Part shown: piece by piece, positions 1 through 7,951 of the stretch
How positions within the stretch are numbered: the stretch's first letter is position 1
Layout of the letters: each line of letters opens with the position of its first letter
Notes under the pieces: generated by a model
Database searches by the model: none
The model's input: the letters and a program-made list of their open reading frames with translations, nothing else
Told to the model about the DNA's origin: nothing
Position numbers and translations under genes: made by a program
From: Streptomyces sp. NRRL S-337
GTDB lineage: Bacteria; Actinomycetota; Actinomycetes; Streptomycetales; Streptomycetaceae
Assembly: GCF_000720175.1 (NCBI RefSeq)
Contig: NZ_JOIX01000125.1
Location: forward strand, 1-14,464
DNA: 14,464 nucleotides
Direction: 5' to 3'

Positions 1-178
1 GGGGTGGGCGTCGGACGCTTCGGGTGGGGTGGGTGGCGGGAGTGCCGGCCAGAGGGAGGAGATGCGGGCGACGAGCGCAGGCGGGAGTGGCCGGGATCAC
101 ATGCGCGAGGTGCGTGAGCTGGGCTGTCCGGGGTACGGAGCACCGCCCGAGGTCGTGTAGAGTTCTTCACGTCAGCAG

Positions 179-252
179 GCGCCGCTAGCTCAGTTGGTTA
201 GAGCAGCTGACTCTTAATCAGCGGGTCCGGGGTTCGAGTCCCTGGCGGCGCA
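179..252 (+). tRNA. tRNA-Lys (anticodon CTT)
   Basis: The sequence folds as a complete cloverleaf. The acceptor strands are GCGCCGC (179-185) and GCGGCGC (245-251), with discriminator A at 252. The anticodon stem GCTGA/TCAGC encloses the loop CTCTTAA, which places the anticodon CTT at 213-215 and so decodes AAG, the dominant lysine codon in a high-GC genome. The T-loop TTCGAGT is canonical. The 3' CCA is not encoded and would be added enzymatically. A TAGAGT hexamer at 158-163 is placed where a -10 element could be, but no clear -35 is visible. Confidence 0.96.
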
Positions 253-256
253 CTGT

Positions 257-297
257 AGGACTGAGGCCCCTCGCCAATGGCGGGGGGCCTCAGTCCT
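257..297 (+). terminator. Strong hairpin after tRNA-Lys, likely terminator
   Basis: Perfect 14-bp inverted repeat (257-270 with 284-297) that continues through a T-G wobble into a further 4-bp CGCC/GGCG stem closed by a 3-nt AAT loop. It starts 4 nt after the mature tRNA end. There is no long U tract, which is normal for Streptomyces terminators. Its symmetry would allow it to work in both directions. Confidence 0.85.
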
Positions 298-384
298 GTC
301 CTCGGTGGTACGCGGGTGTGGGCTGTGAGCCGTGGGCTGGGGGCCGGACTGGGCTGTGGGCCGGACTATCGGGCGCGTGGTCGG

Positions 385-828
385 GGTGATCTTCGTTCCC
401 GGTCCCTTCCCTGGGATGCGCGGCTCGTCCCGTTGGGCCTGCTCCGATGGTGGGGGAACGCGTCCGGTGGTCATCCATCCGGTGGTCATCCAGAGGACGA
501 GCGGGGCGAAGGCGCCCGCCAACGCGGTCCAGTGCCGCCGGCCACCGTCCGCCGGGAGGAGCAGTGCTCCGACGACGGCCCCGAGAGGATCATGCCGAGC
601 AGTACACCGACCGGCACCGTGTCCGGCCGGTGCCTGCCGAGCTCCAGCAGACGCGGCCGCTGGGCGGCGTCGAGCGGGGAGGGCGGGTGTGGTCGGGTGC
701 GGGCGGGCCGCGGCGATCCAGTGGGCCTCGACCTTGGGACTGCGTCCGGGAAGCTGCCAGGCCTCGTCGGCCACGAAGTCCTCAATTTCGCTCTGGCTCC
801 GGCCGCCGGGCTCTTTCCCTTCCCATGG
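385..828 (-). pseudogene. Remnant of a small membrane protein gene, two apparent frameshifts
   Basis: Three consecutive minus-strand blocks look coding (GC-rich third positions, ordinary protein composition) but lie in alternating frames. About 828-694 contains EDFVADEAWQLPGR and VEAHWIAAARPHP. About 692-585 contains LDAAQRPRLLELGRHRPD and the hydrophobic VPVGVLLGMIL. About 590-385 continues with GAVVGALLLPADGG, then LAGAFAPLVLWMTTGW. Read across the shifts, this gives a soluble N-terminal part and two membrane segments. A 15-bp tandem duplication (463-477 and 478-492) repeats the pentapeptide WMTTG. The last frame runs on without a stop through the tRNA, so the original end is lost. I do not recognise the family. 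Sequencing error or chance GC-rich open frames are alternatives. Confidence 0.35.
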
Positions 829-883
829 CCGCCTGCCTGACCCCGCACTCTGCGGCGGTCCCGTCGCACTCCGTCTCGAAGCC

Positions 884-1157
884 TCACACCGCCCCTCCCC
901 GCGATGCGCCACTGCTTATGGGCACCGAGGGCTGGCTGCTCCGGAAGCCGGCCGGGAGGGTGACCCAGCTCTCGTCCACCCGGTAGGTCCGGCGCGGCGG
1001 CCCGGTGATCAGCGTGCCGGTACCGCCAGTACCGACCACGGCCGCGGCGGCGATCATCCGGCAGAACGGCGATCGCCCGCAGGACGCCGAGGGTCAGGGT
1101 GCTGCCGGCGGACAAGGTGCAGCCGGCGAGCTGGACCTCGACGTCGGAACGGCGCAC
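884..1157 (-). pseudogene. Remnant of a short gene with one frameshift
   Basis: A GTG at 1157, preceded by a weak GCGAGG, opens a frame reading RRSDVEVQLAGCTLSAGSTL and then LGVLRAIAVLP. At about 1057 the plausible coding signal moves to another frame, which starts MIAAAAVVGTGGTGTLITGP, continues RRTYRVDESWVTLPAGF and stops with TGA at 884-886. Joined, this would be about 90 residues with one hydrophobic segment in the middle followed by a short strand-rich tail. Third codon positions are almost all G or C in both halves. No family is recognised. The 57-residue downstream frame (884-1057) could also be read as a free-standing small ORF. Confidence 0.3.
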
Positions 1158-1302
1158 GGCGCCGACCTCGCCTCACTCGGGCCGCTCTGGCGCGTAGGCG
1201 ACGAGCGAGGGCGCGGCATCCCGGAGCCGGGACGCCCCCCGGGGGACCCCTGCACGGAAGGTGGCGGGGGACGCCCCGGCCGCCCTCGGGTGCGGGGAGG
1301 CA

Positions 1303-1350
1303 GACGGTGTAGTCGGCCGACGGCGTGGTCGGCTGACGGTGTGGTCAGCT
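1303..1350. repeat. Three 16-bp imperfect tandem repeats
   Basis: Units at 1303-1318, 1319-1334 and 1335-1350 follow the pattern GACGGYGTRGTCRGCY with one to three differences between units. A 16-bp period breaks any reading frame, so this is not protein-driven repetition. Confidence 0.8.
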
Positions 1351-1539
1351 TCGGGCGCGGAGCGGATGACGCTGCCCACGCGTGCGACGTCGTGTACGGC
1401 GACGACGGGCCGCTCCTTGCTGACATGGCGGGTGCGGGAGATCCGGGCGGCGGTGGGGCTGCGAGCCGCGAAGCGTCTTGGGTACGGCGACGGGAGCCGA
1501 GGCTCGGCCCGGTGTGACCGTTGCGTCCGGCGTGCCGCT

Positions 1540-1644
1540 GTCGTCCTTTTGCGCACCGCACTCGTCCCTTCGTACGCCACCGCCCTCCGGCCGTGCGCCA
1601 CCGTCGCCCGGTCGCGCGCCGCCGTTCTCCCTTCGTGCGCCGGC
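1540..1644. repeat. Five degenerate 21-bp tandem repeats
   Basis: Units start at 1540, 1561, 1582, 1603 and 1624, sharing the frame GTCSYCC..TCG.GCGCC.CC. In one minus-strand frame they read as a heptapeptide repeat of the type GGARPxx. The frame-preserving period suggests expansion inside a former coding sequence. Confidence 0.7.
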
Positions 1645-1860
1645 TCGGGCCGATGCCTCCGCATGTGAGGTGCGCGCCCCGTCGAGTGCCAGCTCGTACG
1701 CACGCCGTGCGGTGATCCGGCCGGGCCGGGCATGGTGGGTCGGCCGGGTACGTTCGCCGCTCGCCAGCAGCGGTGTATCGGCCACCTCGTCAAAAGAGCG
1801 CGCCGAGTGAGCATCTTCGGGCAGTTACGGGCTCGGGTGATGTGCGCTCCGCCATACACC

Positions 1861-2197
1861 GTCCCGCATGGCACAGCCTTGCCCGTATCCCCCTTGGACC
1901 GTCTTGCGATCAAGGGATCCGGTTCGGGAACCTGACCTGGTAACTCGGCCGAAAAGTGGCTGGGTTCAAGGGAGTTGGGGACTAAGGGATACGTCGGCTG
2001 GCGTGATGTGGACGCCGGGGAACCCGTGGCTCGAAAGAGCGGCCGGGGGCGCCCGTCACACCGCCGGAAACGGCCGCCGCCGCCCGCCGGCGCGGCGGCC
2101 CGACACCAACGAGCCCGAGTCGGTCGAGGGGGACCGGGGAATCGGGCCATCAGGAGATACGGCACGCAGCAGGGGCTGCGTGCGGGGGGATGGACTC
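1861..2197 (+). promoter_or_regulatory. Upstream region of cslA
   Basis: About 340 bases precede the chosen cslA start. An in-frame opening reaches back to an ATG at 1868, but the predicted extension (110 residues, rich in W, P, R and G) does not look like protein. The local GC is lower around 1800-1990, as expected for a promoter region. A short inverted repeat GGTTC-GG-GAACC lies at 1921-1932. I cannot assign a -35/-10 pair with confidence. The ribosome-binding site of cslA is GGGGGGA at 2184-2190. Confidence 0.4.
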
Positions 2198-4717
2198 ATG
2201 ACGTCGCCGTCTGACGACGTCCGGCCGCAGCATTCGCGCGGTCCGGACCCGGACAATCCGCTTCCACACGATGACGAGCCACCGGCCCACGATCCGCCGC
2301 CGTACGACTCGCCTCCACACGGTGCGCCTTCACCCGGTGCGCCTTCACACCACACACCTTCACACCACACACCTCTACGCGCCTCACTTCCGCGCGACGC
2401 GCCTCCACAGGGCGTTGCGCCACAGGGCGTTCCACCACAGGACGCCCCTCCACAGGGCGCTCCTCCACACCACGCGCCTCCCCACACCACACCTCCGCAC
2501 CACGCGCGCACAGACACTCACCCCCACCACTCACCCCCCATCCCCCCACCGCCACCCACGGCAGCCCGGCCTCGCCTGCGCCGGCAGCGATCGCCGCAGG
2601 GGCAGCACACGCAGCCGGAGCAGCAGCACGAGCGGCAGCCAGAGCGGCAGCAACAGCGGCGCCAGTGGCAGCAACGGCGCAGCTCACAGGAGGGGCTGCC
2701 GCGTTATGACTACGAGCACCACAGCCGGCTGGCCGGGCCGCTGACGCAGCCCGAGCCGGGGCGCCCGTACCAGGTGCGTTATCGGTCGCTGCTCGCCGGG
2801 GAACCGCACCGGGTGCGTGCGGCGTTGTTGCTGGGGGCCGCGCCGTTGCTCTCACTGGGGTTGCTGACGTGGCTGCTGCAGCCCGGGCACTGGACGCATC
2901 GCGACTATCCGGCGCATGCCTTCCTGCCGGCGCTGGACTCCGTGATGCTGGTTTCGATCGGGCTGATCGAGTTCTTCCGCTGCATGAATGTGCTCTCCAA
3001 CGCCCACGCCACGCTCGTCGCCCGCGACCCCGTGCCGGTCGTCCCCGAGAGCGGCACCCGGGTCGCGTTCCTCACCTCCTTCGTGCCCGGCAAGGAACCG
3101 CTTGCCATGGTGACGAGGACGCTGGAGGCGGCGGTCCGGGTGCGGCATCGCGGGCCGGTGCACGTCTGGCTGCTGGACGAGGGGGACGGCCCCGAGGTCA
3201 AGGAGGTCTGCCGGCGGCTGGGGGTGCGCCACTTCACCCGTAAGGGCATCCCGGAGTGGAATCAGGCCAAGGGACCGCATCGCGCCAGAACCAAGCACGG
3301 CAACTACAACGCCTGGCTGCAGGCACACGGCGACGACTACGACTTCTTCGCGTCCGTCGACACCGACCACGTGCCGCTGCCCAACTACCTGGAGCGGATG
3401 CTGGGCTTCTTCCGCGACCCGGACGTCGGGTTCGTCATCGGCCCGCAGGTGTACGGGAACTACGACAGCTTCGTCACCAAGGCCGCCGAATCACAGCAGT
3501 TCCTCTTCCACGCGCTGATCCAGCGGGCCGGTAACCGTTACGGCGCGCCGATGTTCGTCGGCACCTCCAACGCCGTACGCATCAGTGCGTTGCGGCAGAT
3601 CGGCGGGCTGTACGACTCGATCACCGAGGACATGGCCACCGGCTTCGAGATGCACCGCACCAAGAACCCGGCGACGGGGCGGAAGTGGAAGTCCGTCTAC
3701 ACCCCGGACGTGCTCGCCGTCGGCGAGGGACCCACCGCCTGGACGGACTTCTTCACCCAGCAGCTGCGCTGGTCACGCGGGACGTACGAGACGATCCTCA
3801 AGCAGTTCTGGAAGGCGCCGTTCACGCTGTCCCCGGGGCGGCTCTTCAACTACACCCTGATGGTCATCTTCTATCCGATGTCGGCGCTGAACTGGCTACT
3901 GGCGGCGCTGAGTTGTTCGCTGTTCCTGGGGCTGGGGGCCTCGGGCGTCAACATCGATCCGACCGTCTGGCTGATGTTGTACGGCAACGCGTCGGCGCTG
4001 CAGATCGGGCTGTACGTGTGGAACCGGCGGCACAACGTCTCGCCGCACGAGCCGGAGGGGTCGGGCGGGGTGGCCGGGATGGTGATGTCGGCCCTTTCGG
4101 CGCCGATCTACGCGCGGGCGCTGTGCGATGCGGTGCTGCGCCGCGGGAGCCGGTTCGTGGTGACGCCGAAGGGTGATGCGTCGAGCCCGGACACGCTGCT
4201 GGGGACGTTCCGGGTGCATCTGTTCTTCCTGGTCGTCTTCGGGGGTTCGCTGGTGGCCTCGTTCGTCCTGGGGCACAGCCATCCGGCGATGATCGTCTGG
4301 GCCGTGCTGGCGATGCTGATCGCGATCACGCCGATCGTCGCCTGGCGGCTGTCCGTACGCGGGGAGAAGAGGCAGCGGCGGCAGTCCGAGGCAGCCGGCG
4401 GGCGCGCGTCGCACGCCCTCCCCGGCCATGCGGCCGGCTCCTCCACCGACTCCTCCGCCGTCGCGCCGCAGACCGACCCACACGACGGACACGACGTATA
4501 CGACGAGCACGGCGAACGCACCGAGCACACCGACACCACCGACCGCACTGACCGCACCGACCGCACCGACCGCACCGACCGCACCGACCGCACCGACCGC
4601 ACCGACCCCACTCACCATGCCGACCACTCCGACGGCACCCACCACGCCGAGCAGATCCAGCACACCGCTCACTCCGGTGAGACCCTGCGGACCGCTCTTG
4701 GGGGACGTCACTCATGA
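2198..4717 (+). CDS. cslA: CslA, membrane GT2 cellulose synthase-like glycosyltransferase
   Basis: 839 residues from the ATG at 2198, 7 nt after GGGGGGA. The GT2 domain (about 266-548) has the processive-synthase signature: an aspartate in LLDEGDG (D327), DTD (388-390), TED (476-478) and the acceptor motif QQLRW (521-525). Hydrophobic segments lie at about 207-228, 242-265, 549-583, 588-610, 673-694 and 698-720, leaving both tails in the cytosol. Residues 1-200 are a Pro/His/Gln-rich low-complexity tail with PPQGA/PPHHA pentapeptide repeats. The C-terminal 120 residues carry seven DRT triplets and many His. In Streptomyces, CslA makes a beta-glucan at growing hyphal tips and is reported to interact with DivIVA. 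The stop overlaps the glxA start (ATGA). The long tails are the unusual part here. Family assignment is secure; the exact polymer is not shown by sequence. Confidence 0.95.
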   Translation: MTSPSDDVRPQHSRGPDPDNPLPHDDEPPAHDPPPYDSPPHGAPSPGAPSHHTPSHHTPLRASLPRDAPPQGVAPQGVPPQDAPPQGAPPHHAPPHTTPPHHARTDTHPHHSPPIPPPPPTAARPRLRRQRSPQGQHTQPEQQHERQPERQQQRRQWQQRRSSQEGLPRYDYEHHSRLAGPLTQPEPGRPYQVRYRSLLAGEPHRVRAALLLGAAPLLSLGLLTWLLQPGHWTHRDYPAHAFLPALDSVMLVSIGLIEFFRCMNVLSNAHATLVARDPVPVVPESGTRVAFLTSFVPGKEPLAMVTRTLEAAVRVRHRGPVHVWLLDEGDGPEVKEVCRRLGVRHFTRKGIPEWNQAKGPHRARTKHGNYNAWLQAHGDDYDFFASVDTDHVPLPNYLERMLGFFRDPDVGFVIGPQVYGNYDSFVTKAAESQQFLFHALIQRAGNRYGAPMFVGTSNAVRISALRQIGGLYDSITEDMATGFEMHRTKNPATGRKWKSVYTPDVLAVGEGPTAWTDFFTQQLRWSRGTYETILKQFWKAPFTLSPGRLFNYTLMVIFYPMSALNWLLAALSCSLFLGLGASGVNIDPTVWLMLYGNASALQIGLYVWNRRHNVSPHEPEGSGGVAGMVMSALSAPIYARALCDAVLRRGSRFVVTPKGDASSPDTLLGTFRVHLFFLVVFGGSLVASFVLGHSHPAMIVWAVLAMLIAITPIVAWRLSVRGEKRQRRQSEAAGGRASHALPGHAAGSSTDSSAVAPQTDPHDGHDVYDEHGERTEHTDTTDRTDRTDRTDRTDRTDRTDRTDPTHHADHSDGTHHAEQIQHTAHSGETLRTALGGRHS
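2402..2506 (+). repeat. Seven 15-bp units in cslA coding PPQGA/PPHHA pentapeptides
   Basis: Residues 69-103 of CslA are seven pentapeptides: PPQGV, APQGV, PPQDA, PPQGA, PPHHA, PPHTT, PPHHA. The DNA units (consensus CCTCCACAGGGCGYT) vary mostly by point change, so the array is frame-preserving and probably variable in length between strains. Confidence 0.9.
4541..4603 (+). repeat. Seven 9-bp units in cslA coding DRT
   Basis: Seven tandem copies of GACCGCACC (the first is GACCGCACT) encode DRT repeated seven times at CslA residues 782-802. Six of the seven units are identical at DNA level, which suggests recent expansion by slippage. Confidence 0.97.
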
Positions 4718-6675
4718 AGTACCGTCCGAGCCGTCGCCTGCGTCGACTGACGATCGCGACCGCGGTGGTGCTCGCGCTGGCCGGGGTGAACGGGCCGGTT
4801 CTCTACGGCTTCGCCTCGGAGGAGTACCACCAGTACAAGATCAACCAGCCCGGGTACAAGGCGGCGAACGGCCACTGGGAGGTCGTCGACGTCCCCGCCT
4901 CGTACCGCATCAACACCATCCACGCGGCCCTGCTGCACACCGGCAAGGTGCTGCTGGTCGCCGGCTCCGGCAACAACGCCGCGAACTTCCGCGCCAAGTC
5001 GTTCCGTACGGTGCTGTGGGACCCCGTGAAAAACACCTTCACCAACATCCCCACGCCCAAGGACCTCTTCTGCTCCGGGCACACCCAGCTGCCGGACGGA
5101 AAGCTGCTGGTGGCGGGCGGCACCCAGCGCTACGAGAAGCTGAAGGGGGACGTGAAGAAGGCCGGCGGGCTCATGATCGTCTACAACGAGGATCCGGACG
5201 GGCCCCGGACGTTCCCGGCCGGCACGCTCTTCACCGGCCGGGAGAACGGCAAGACCTTCGCGTCCAAGGACCCGGTGGTGGTGCCGCGGGCGAAGAAGAC
5301 CAAGGACCCGGTGACCGGCCGGGTGACCGTGACCCACAGCGAGGCACGGATCTACGTCGAGGCCCTCAAGAACGGCCGGAAGTACGCGACCGGCGCCCAG
5401 GACAACTACCGCATCCACGGCCTGACCGGCGTCGATGCCCGCAACTTCTACGGCATCGCACAGAAGCTCTCCTTCGACAAGAAGGACTTCCAGGGCATCA
5501 AGGACGCCTTCGAGTTCGACCCGGTGGCCGAGCGCTACCTCCGCGTCGACCCGATGAACGAGGCCCGCTGGTACCCGACGCTGACCACACTGCAGGACGG
5601 CACGGTGCTGTCCGTCTCCGGGCTGGACGAGATCGGGCAGGTCGTGCCGGGCAAGCAGGAGATCTACGACCCGGCGACGAAGAAGTGGCACTACCTGCCG
5701 CAGCCGCGCTTCTTCCCGACCTATCCGGCGCTCTTCCTCACCGACCGCGGCCGGATCTTCTACACGGGCTCCAACGCGGGTTACGGCCCCGACAACGTCG
5801 GCCGTACGCCCGGGATCTGGGACCTGCCGTCGAACTCCTTCCGGCCGGTGCCCGGGATGAGCGATCCGGACCTCCTGGAGACGTCGATGTCGGTGCTGCT
5901 GCCGCCCGCCCAGGACCAGCGGTACATGGTGCTGGGCGGCGGCGGGGTCGGCGAGGACCCGCGGTCCACGGACCGGACCCGGATCGTCGACCTGCACGAC
6001 CCCGCACCGCGCTTCCGGGACGGGCCGCGGCTGTACGCCAAGGCCCGCTACCCGAGCAGCGTGATCCTTCCGGACGACACCGTGCTCACCACCAACGGCT
6101 CGGGTGACTACCGGGGGCGCAGCGACTCCAACGTCCTCAAGGCGGAGCTGTACGACCCGGCCGCCGGCACCGCCCGGCCGGTGGCCGACCCGTTGGTGGG
6201 CCGTAACTACCACTCCGGTGCGCTGCTGCTGCCGGACGGCCGGGTGATGACCTTCGGCTCCGACTCCCTCTACGGCGACAAGGACAACACCCGGCCGGGC
6301 GTCTTCCAGCAGCAGATCGACCTCTACACACCGCCGTACCTCTTCCGGTCCTCGCGCCCCCGGCTGGTGGACACCGGTCCCGCACCCCGGACGGTCCGGC
6401 TCGGCGGTACGGCCACCTACCGCGCCCCGCACGCCTCGGCGATCAGGAAGATGCGGCTGATCCGTCCCGGGGCGTTCACCCACGTCACCAACGTCGAACA
6501 GCGGTCGGTCGCGCTGGACTTCCGCGTGACCAAGGGGGGCGACGGGGTGACGGTGACGCTGCCGTCGGACCCGTCGCTGGTGCCGCCCGGCTGGTACATG
6601 CTGAACGCGGTCGACCAGGCGGGCACCCCGTCGAAGGCGGTGTGGGTGAAGGTCCCTACGGCGGGAGGGAGTTGA
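4714..6675 (+). CDS. glxA: GlxA, galactose oxidase-like copper-radical oxidase
   Basis: 653 residues. The ATG overlaps the cslA stop by ATGA; GGGGGA at 4700-4705 sits 8 nt upstream inside cslA, so translation is probably coupled. A basic start and one hydrophobic segment (about 12-34) predict a membrane anchor or signal sequence facing outward. Kelch-like repeats form the body and a galactose-oxidase early-set (DUF1929-like) domain ends the protein (about 540-650). Active-site residues are all visible: C120 (LFCSGH) and Y157 (MIVYN), 37 residues apart as in the thioether-linked Cys-Tyr pair known from S. lividans GlxA; W286 (EARWYPT), the stacking Trp; Y499-H500 (NYHSG) and H590 (FTHVTN) as copper ligands. 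The family oxidises a primary alcohol and releases H2O2. In Streptomyces it works with CslA in glycan deposition at tips and needs copper from Sco-type chaperones. Identity is near certain; the natural substrate is inferred. Confidence 0.96.
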   Translation: MKYRPSRRLRRLTIATAVVLALAGVNGPVLYGFASEEYHQYKINQPGYKAANGHWEVVDVPASYRINTIHAALLHTGKVLLVAGSGNNAANFRAKSFRTVLWDPVKNTFTNIPTPKDLFCSGHTQLPDGKLLVAGGTQRYEKLKGDVKKAGGLMIVYNEDPDGPRTFPAGTLFTGRENGKTFASKDPVVVPRAKKTKDPVTGRVTVTHSEARIYVEALKNGRKYATGAQDNYRIHGLTGVDARNFYGIAQKLSFDKKDFQGIKDAFEFDPVAERYLRVDPMNEARWYPTLTTLQDGTVLSVSGLDEIGQVVPGKQEIYDPATKKWHYLPQPRFFPTYPALFLTDRGRIFYTGSNAGYGPDNVGRTPGIWDLPSNSFRPVPGMSDPDLLETSMSVLLPPAQDQRYMVLGGGGVGEDPRSTDRTRIVDLHDPAPRFRDGPRLYAKARYPSSVILPDDTVLTTNGSGDYRGRSDSNVLKAELYDPAAGTARPVADPLVGRNYHSGALLLPDGRVMTFGSDSLYGDKDNTRPGVFQQQIDLYTPPYLFRSSRPRLVDTGPAPRTVRLGGTATYRAPHASAIRKMRLIRPGAFTHVTNVEQRSVALDFRVTKGGDGVTVTLPSDPSLVPPGWYMLNAVDQAGTPSKAVWVKVPTAGGS

Positions 6676-6676
6676 C

Positions 6677-6701
6677 CCGGCCCGGAGCCGCCCCGGGCCG
6701 G
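6677..6701 (+). terminator. Hairpin just after glxA
   Basis: CCGGCCCGG (6677-6685) pairs perfectly with CCGGGCCGG (6693-6701) around a 7-nt loop, starting 1 nt after the glxA stop. There is no U tract. It is a likely terminator for the cslA-glxA transcript. Confidence 0.7.
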
Positions 6702-6794
6702 ATCGAAGGGATCCCGGGCCAGATCGGAGGGGCCCCGGGCCAGGTCGGAGGGGCCCCGGGCCGGGTCGGAGGGATCCGGGCCGGGTCGAGGGGG
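6701..6794. repeat. 21-bp GC-rich tandem repeats between convergent glxA and cslZ
   Basis: Units at 6701-6721, 6722-6742, 6743-6763, 6764-6783 (20 bp) and a partial 6784-6794 share GRTCGGAGGGGCCCCGGGCCR. Each unit centres on a GGCCCCGGG-type self-complementary core. The array could fold or stall polymerases arriving from both sides. The remaining bases to 6890 show only more GC-rich low complexity. Confidence 0.9.
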
Positions 6795-6890
6795 CTGAGC
6801 GGGTAGGAGGGAAGTGAGTTGAGGTGCCGGTCCGCGGGGCCCGTTCACACGGCCCCCGGGCCAGGCCGGGCCGGGCCGCCGGCGATCGTG

Positions 6891-7931
6891 TCAGCGGGCG
6901 TTGCGGGCCGTGCGGGCGTTGCGGGCGAGTTCGAGGGCGTAGGTCGGCCACCAGTCGCCCGCCTTCGGACCGCCCTTGCAGGTGCCGTCGGATTCCCCGG
7001 GGCGCTTGATCCAGAGGTAGCCGGATATCAGGGGGTCGCCGGTCCGGGTGGTGGGCGGGGTGCCCAGGGCGCGGCCGGGTGGGTTGCACCAGCTCTCCCG
7101 GTCGTCGCCGCCCGGGGCCGGGCCGTTGCCGTTGCGGCTGGTGTCGATGACGAAGTGCTTGCCGCCGACGAGGGCGGAGAGGCGTTTGCCGTAGGCGCTG
7201 TTCTCCTTGGTGGTCTGGTAGTTGGAAATGTTCAGTGCGAAGCCGTCGGCGCGGTCGATACCGGCCCGTTTGAGGGGCTCGGCCATCCGGCCCGGGTCCT
7301 TGATCCAGTGCGGATTGCCGGCGTCCAGATAGACCGTGGTGTGCGGCAGCGCCTTGAGCTTGCCGACCGCCTCCGTCAGCAGGGCGTAGCGCTCCTCCTG
7401 GAACTGCGCCGGGGTGCATCCGTCCGCGAGGTGCGGCAGCGCGTCCGGCTCCAGGACGACCGTCGCGGCGCGGTCGCCGATGCCCTTGACGACGCCGTCC
7501 AGCCAGGCGCGGTACGCGTTGCCGTCGGCGGCGCCGCCGCGGGAGTAACGGCCGCAGTCGCGGTGCGGGATGTTGTAGAGGACCAGCAGCGCCTCACGGC
7601 CGGCCCGGTCGGCCGCCTCGGTGAAGCCGCGGGCCTGGCCCTGCGGGTTGTCGACGCCTATCCATTCGGCGACCGGCTGCCTGGCGATCCGGTCGACCAG
7701 CCGGGCGTTGCCGGCCTTGCCTTCCTTGCCGTAGGCGGACACCTGGCGGGCGGCCGTACTGTCCGGGTTGACCCAGTACGGCGTCACGGACCGAGGGCGC
7801 TGGCCGGGCCGGCCGGGCACGGAGGCGTCGCCGCCGCCACTGCCGGACGACGAGCAGCCCGTGAGCAGCAGCATCACCGCCGTGAGCGGCGCCACCCCTT
7901 TCGCGGCGGACCGCCGCAGTTTGCCGTACAT
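6891..7931 (-). CDS. cslZ: GH6 family endoglucanase-like lipoprotein (CslZ-like)
   Basis: 346 residues from the ATG at 7931, chosen because it is preceded by a purine-rich AGGGGGAGAGG and starts a clean lipoprotein signal: basic MYGKLRRSAAKG, hydrophobic core, lipobox LLTGC (22-26) and a Ser/Gly linker. The mature protein is a GH6 catalytic domain. Signature 1 VLYNIPHRDC (117-126, D125), signature 2 VVLEPDALPH (158-167, general acid D163), YLDAG (201-205), FVIDTSRNGNG (260-270) and WIKRPGESDG (307-316, D315) match the Asp residues important in T. reesei Cel6A and T. fusca Cel6A. It therefore should hydrolyse beta-1,4-glucan outside the membrane while tethered to it. The gene is convergent with glxA. 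In Streptomyces a GH6 protein in this place is called CslZ and is thought to process the CslA product. The tail repeats ARNAR. Confidence 0.92.
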   Translation of the reverse strand: MYGKLRRSAAKGVAPLTAVMLLLTGCSSSGSGGGDASVPGRPGQRPRSVTPYWVNPDSTAARQVSAYGKEGKAGNARLVDRIARQPVAEWIGVDNPQGQARGFTEAADRAGREALLVLYNIPHRDCGRYSRGGAADGNAYRAWLDGVVKGIGDRAATVVLEPDALPHLADGCTPAQFQEERYALLTEAVGKLKALPHTTVYLDAGNPHWIKDPGRMAEPLKRAGIDRADGFALNISNYQTTKENSAYGKRLSALVGGKHFVIDTSRNGNGPAPGGDDRESWCNPPGRALGTPPTTRTGDPLISGYLWIKRPGESDGTCKGGPKAGDWWPTYALELARNARTARNAR

Positions 7932-7951
7932 CCTCTCCCCCTCGGAGCACG

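Larger units (their letters stand above)
1158..1860. other. Degenerate region, no intact gene recognised
   Basis: Long open frames exist on both strands but their products are Arg/Pro/Ala-rich and resemble no family I know, which is typical of chance frames in such GC-rich DNA. Short minus-strand stretches look more protein-like, for example GRITARRAYELALDGA near 1700 and KERPVVAVHDVARVGSVI near 1400, but they lie in different frames and are separated by tandem repeats (1540-1644 and 1303-1350). I read this as eroded coding DNA between the tRNA and the csl locus. Confidence 0.4.

Noticed and set aside
62..160. A 32-codon plus-strand ORF with GGAGGA just upstream of its ATG
   Set aside because: The spacing of 1 nt is too short, the product has no recognisable feature, and it ends where the tRNA promoter should lie.
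179..252. tRNA-Lys as the attachment site of an integrated element
   Set aside because: I found no direct copy of the tRNA 3' end elsewhere in the window and no integrase gene.
214..912. A 232-residue minus-strand ORF running into the tRNA
   Set aside because: It crosses the tRNA and terminator; only part of it looks coding, and that part is described as a frameshifted remnant.
1868..2197. A 110-residue N-terminal extension of CslA from an upstream in-frame ATG
   Set aside because: The extension has noise-like composition and no ribosome-binding site, while the ATG at 2198 has GGGGGGA at 7 nt.
4708..7419. A 903-residue minus-strand open frame across glxA and part of cslZ
   Set aside because: It is antisense to glxA, which has a complete set of active-site residues; the frame is open only because of GC bias.
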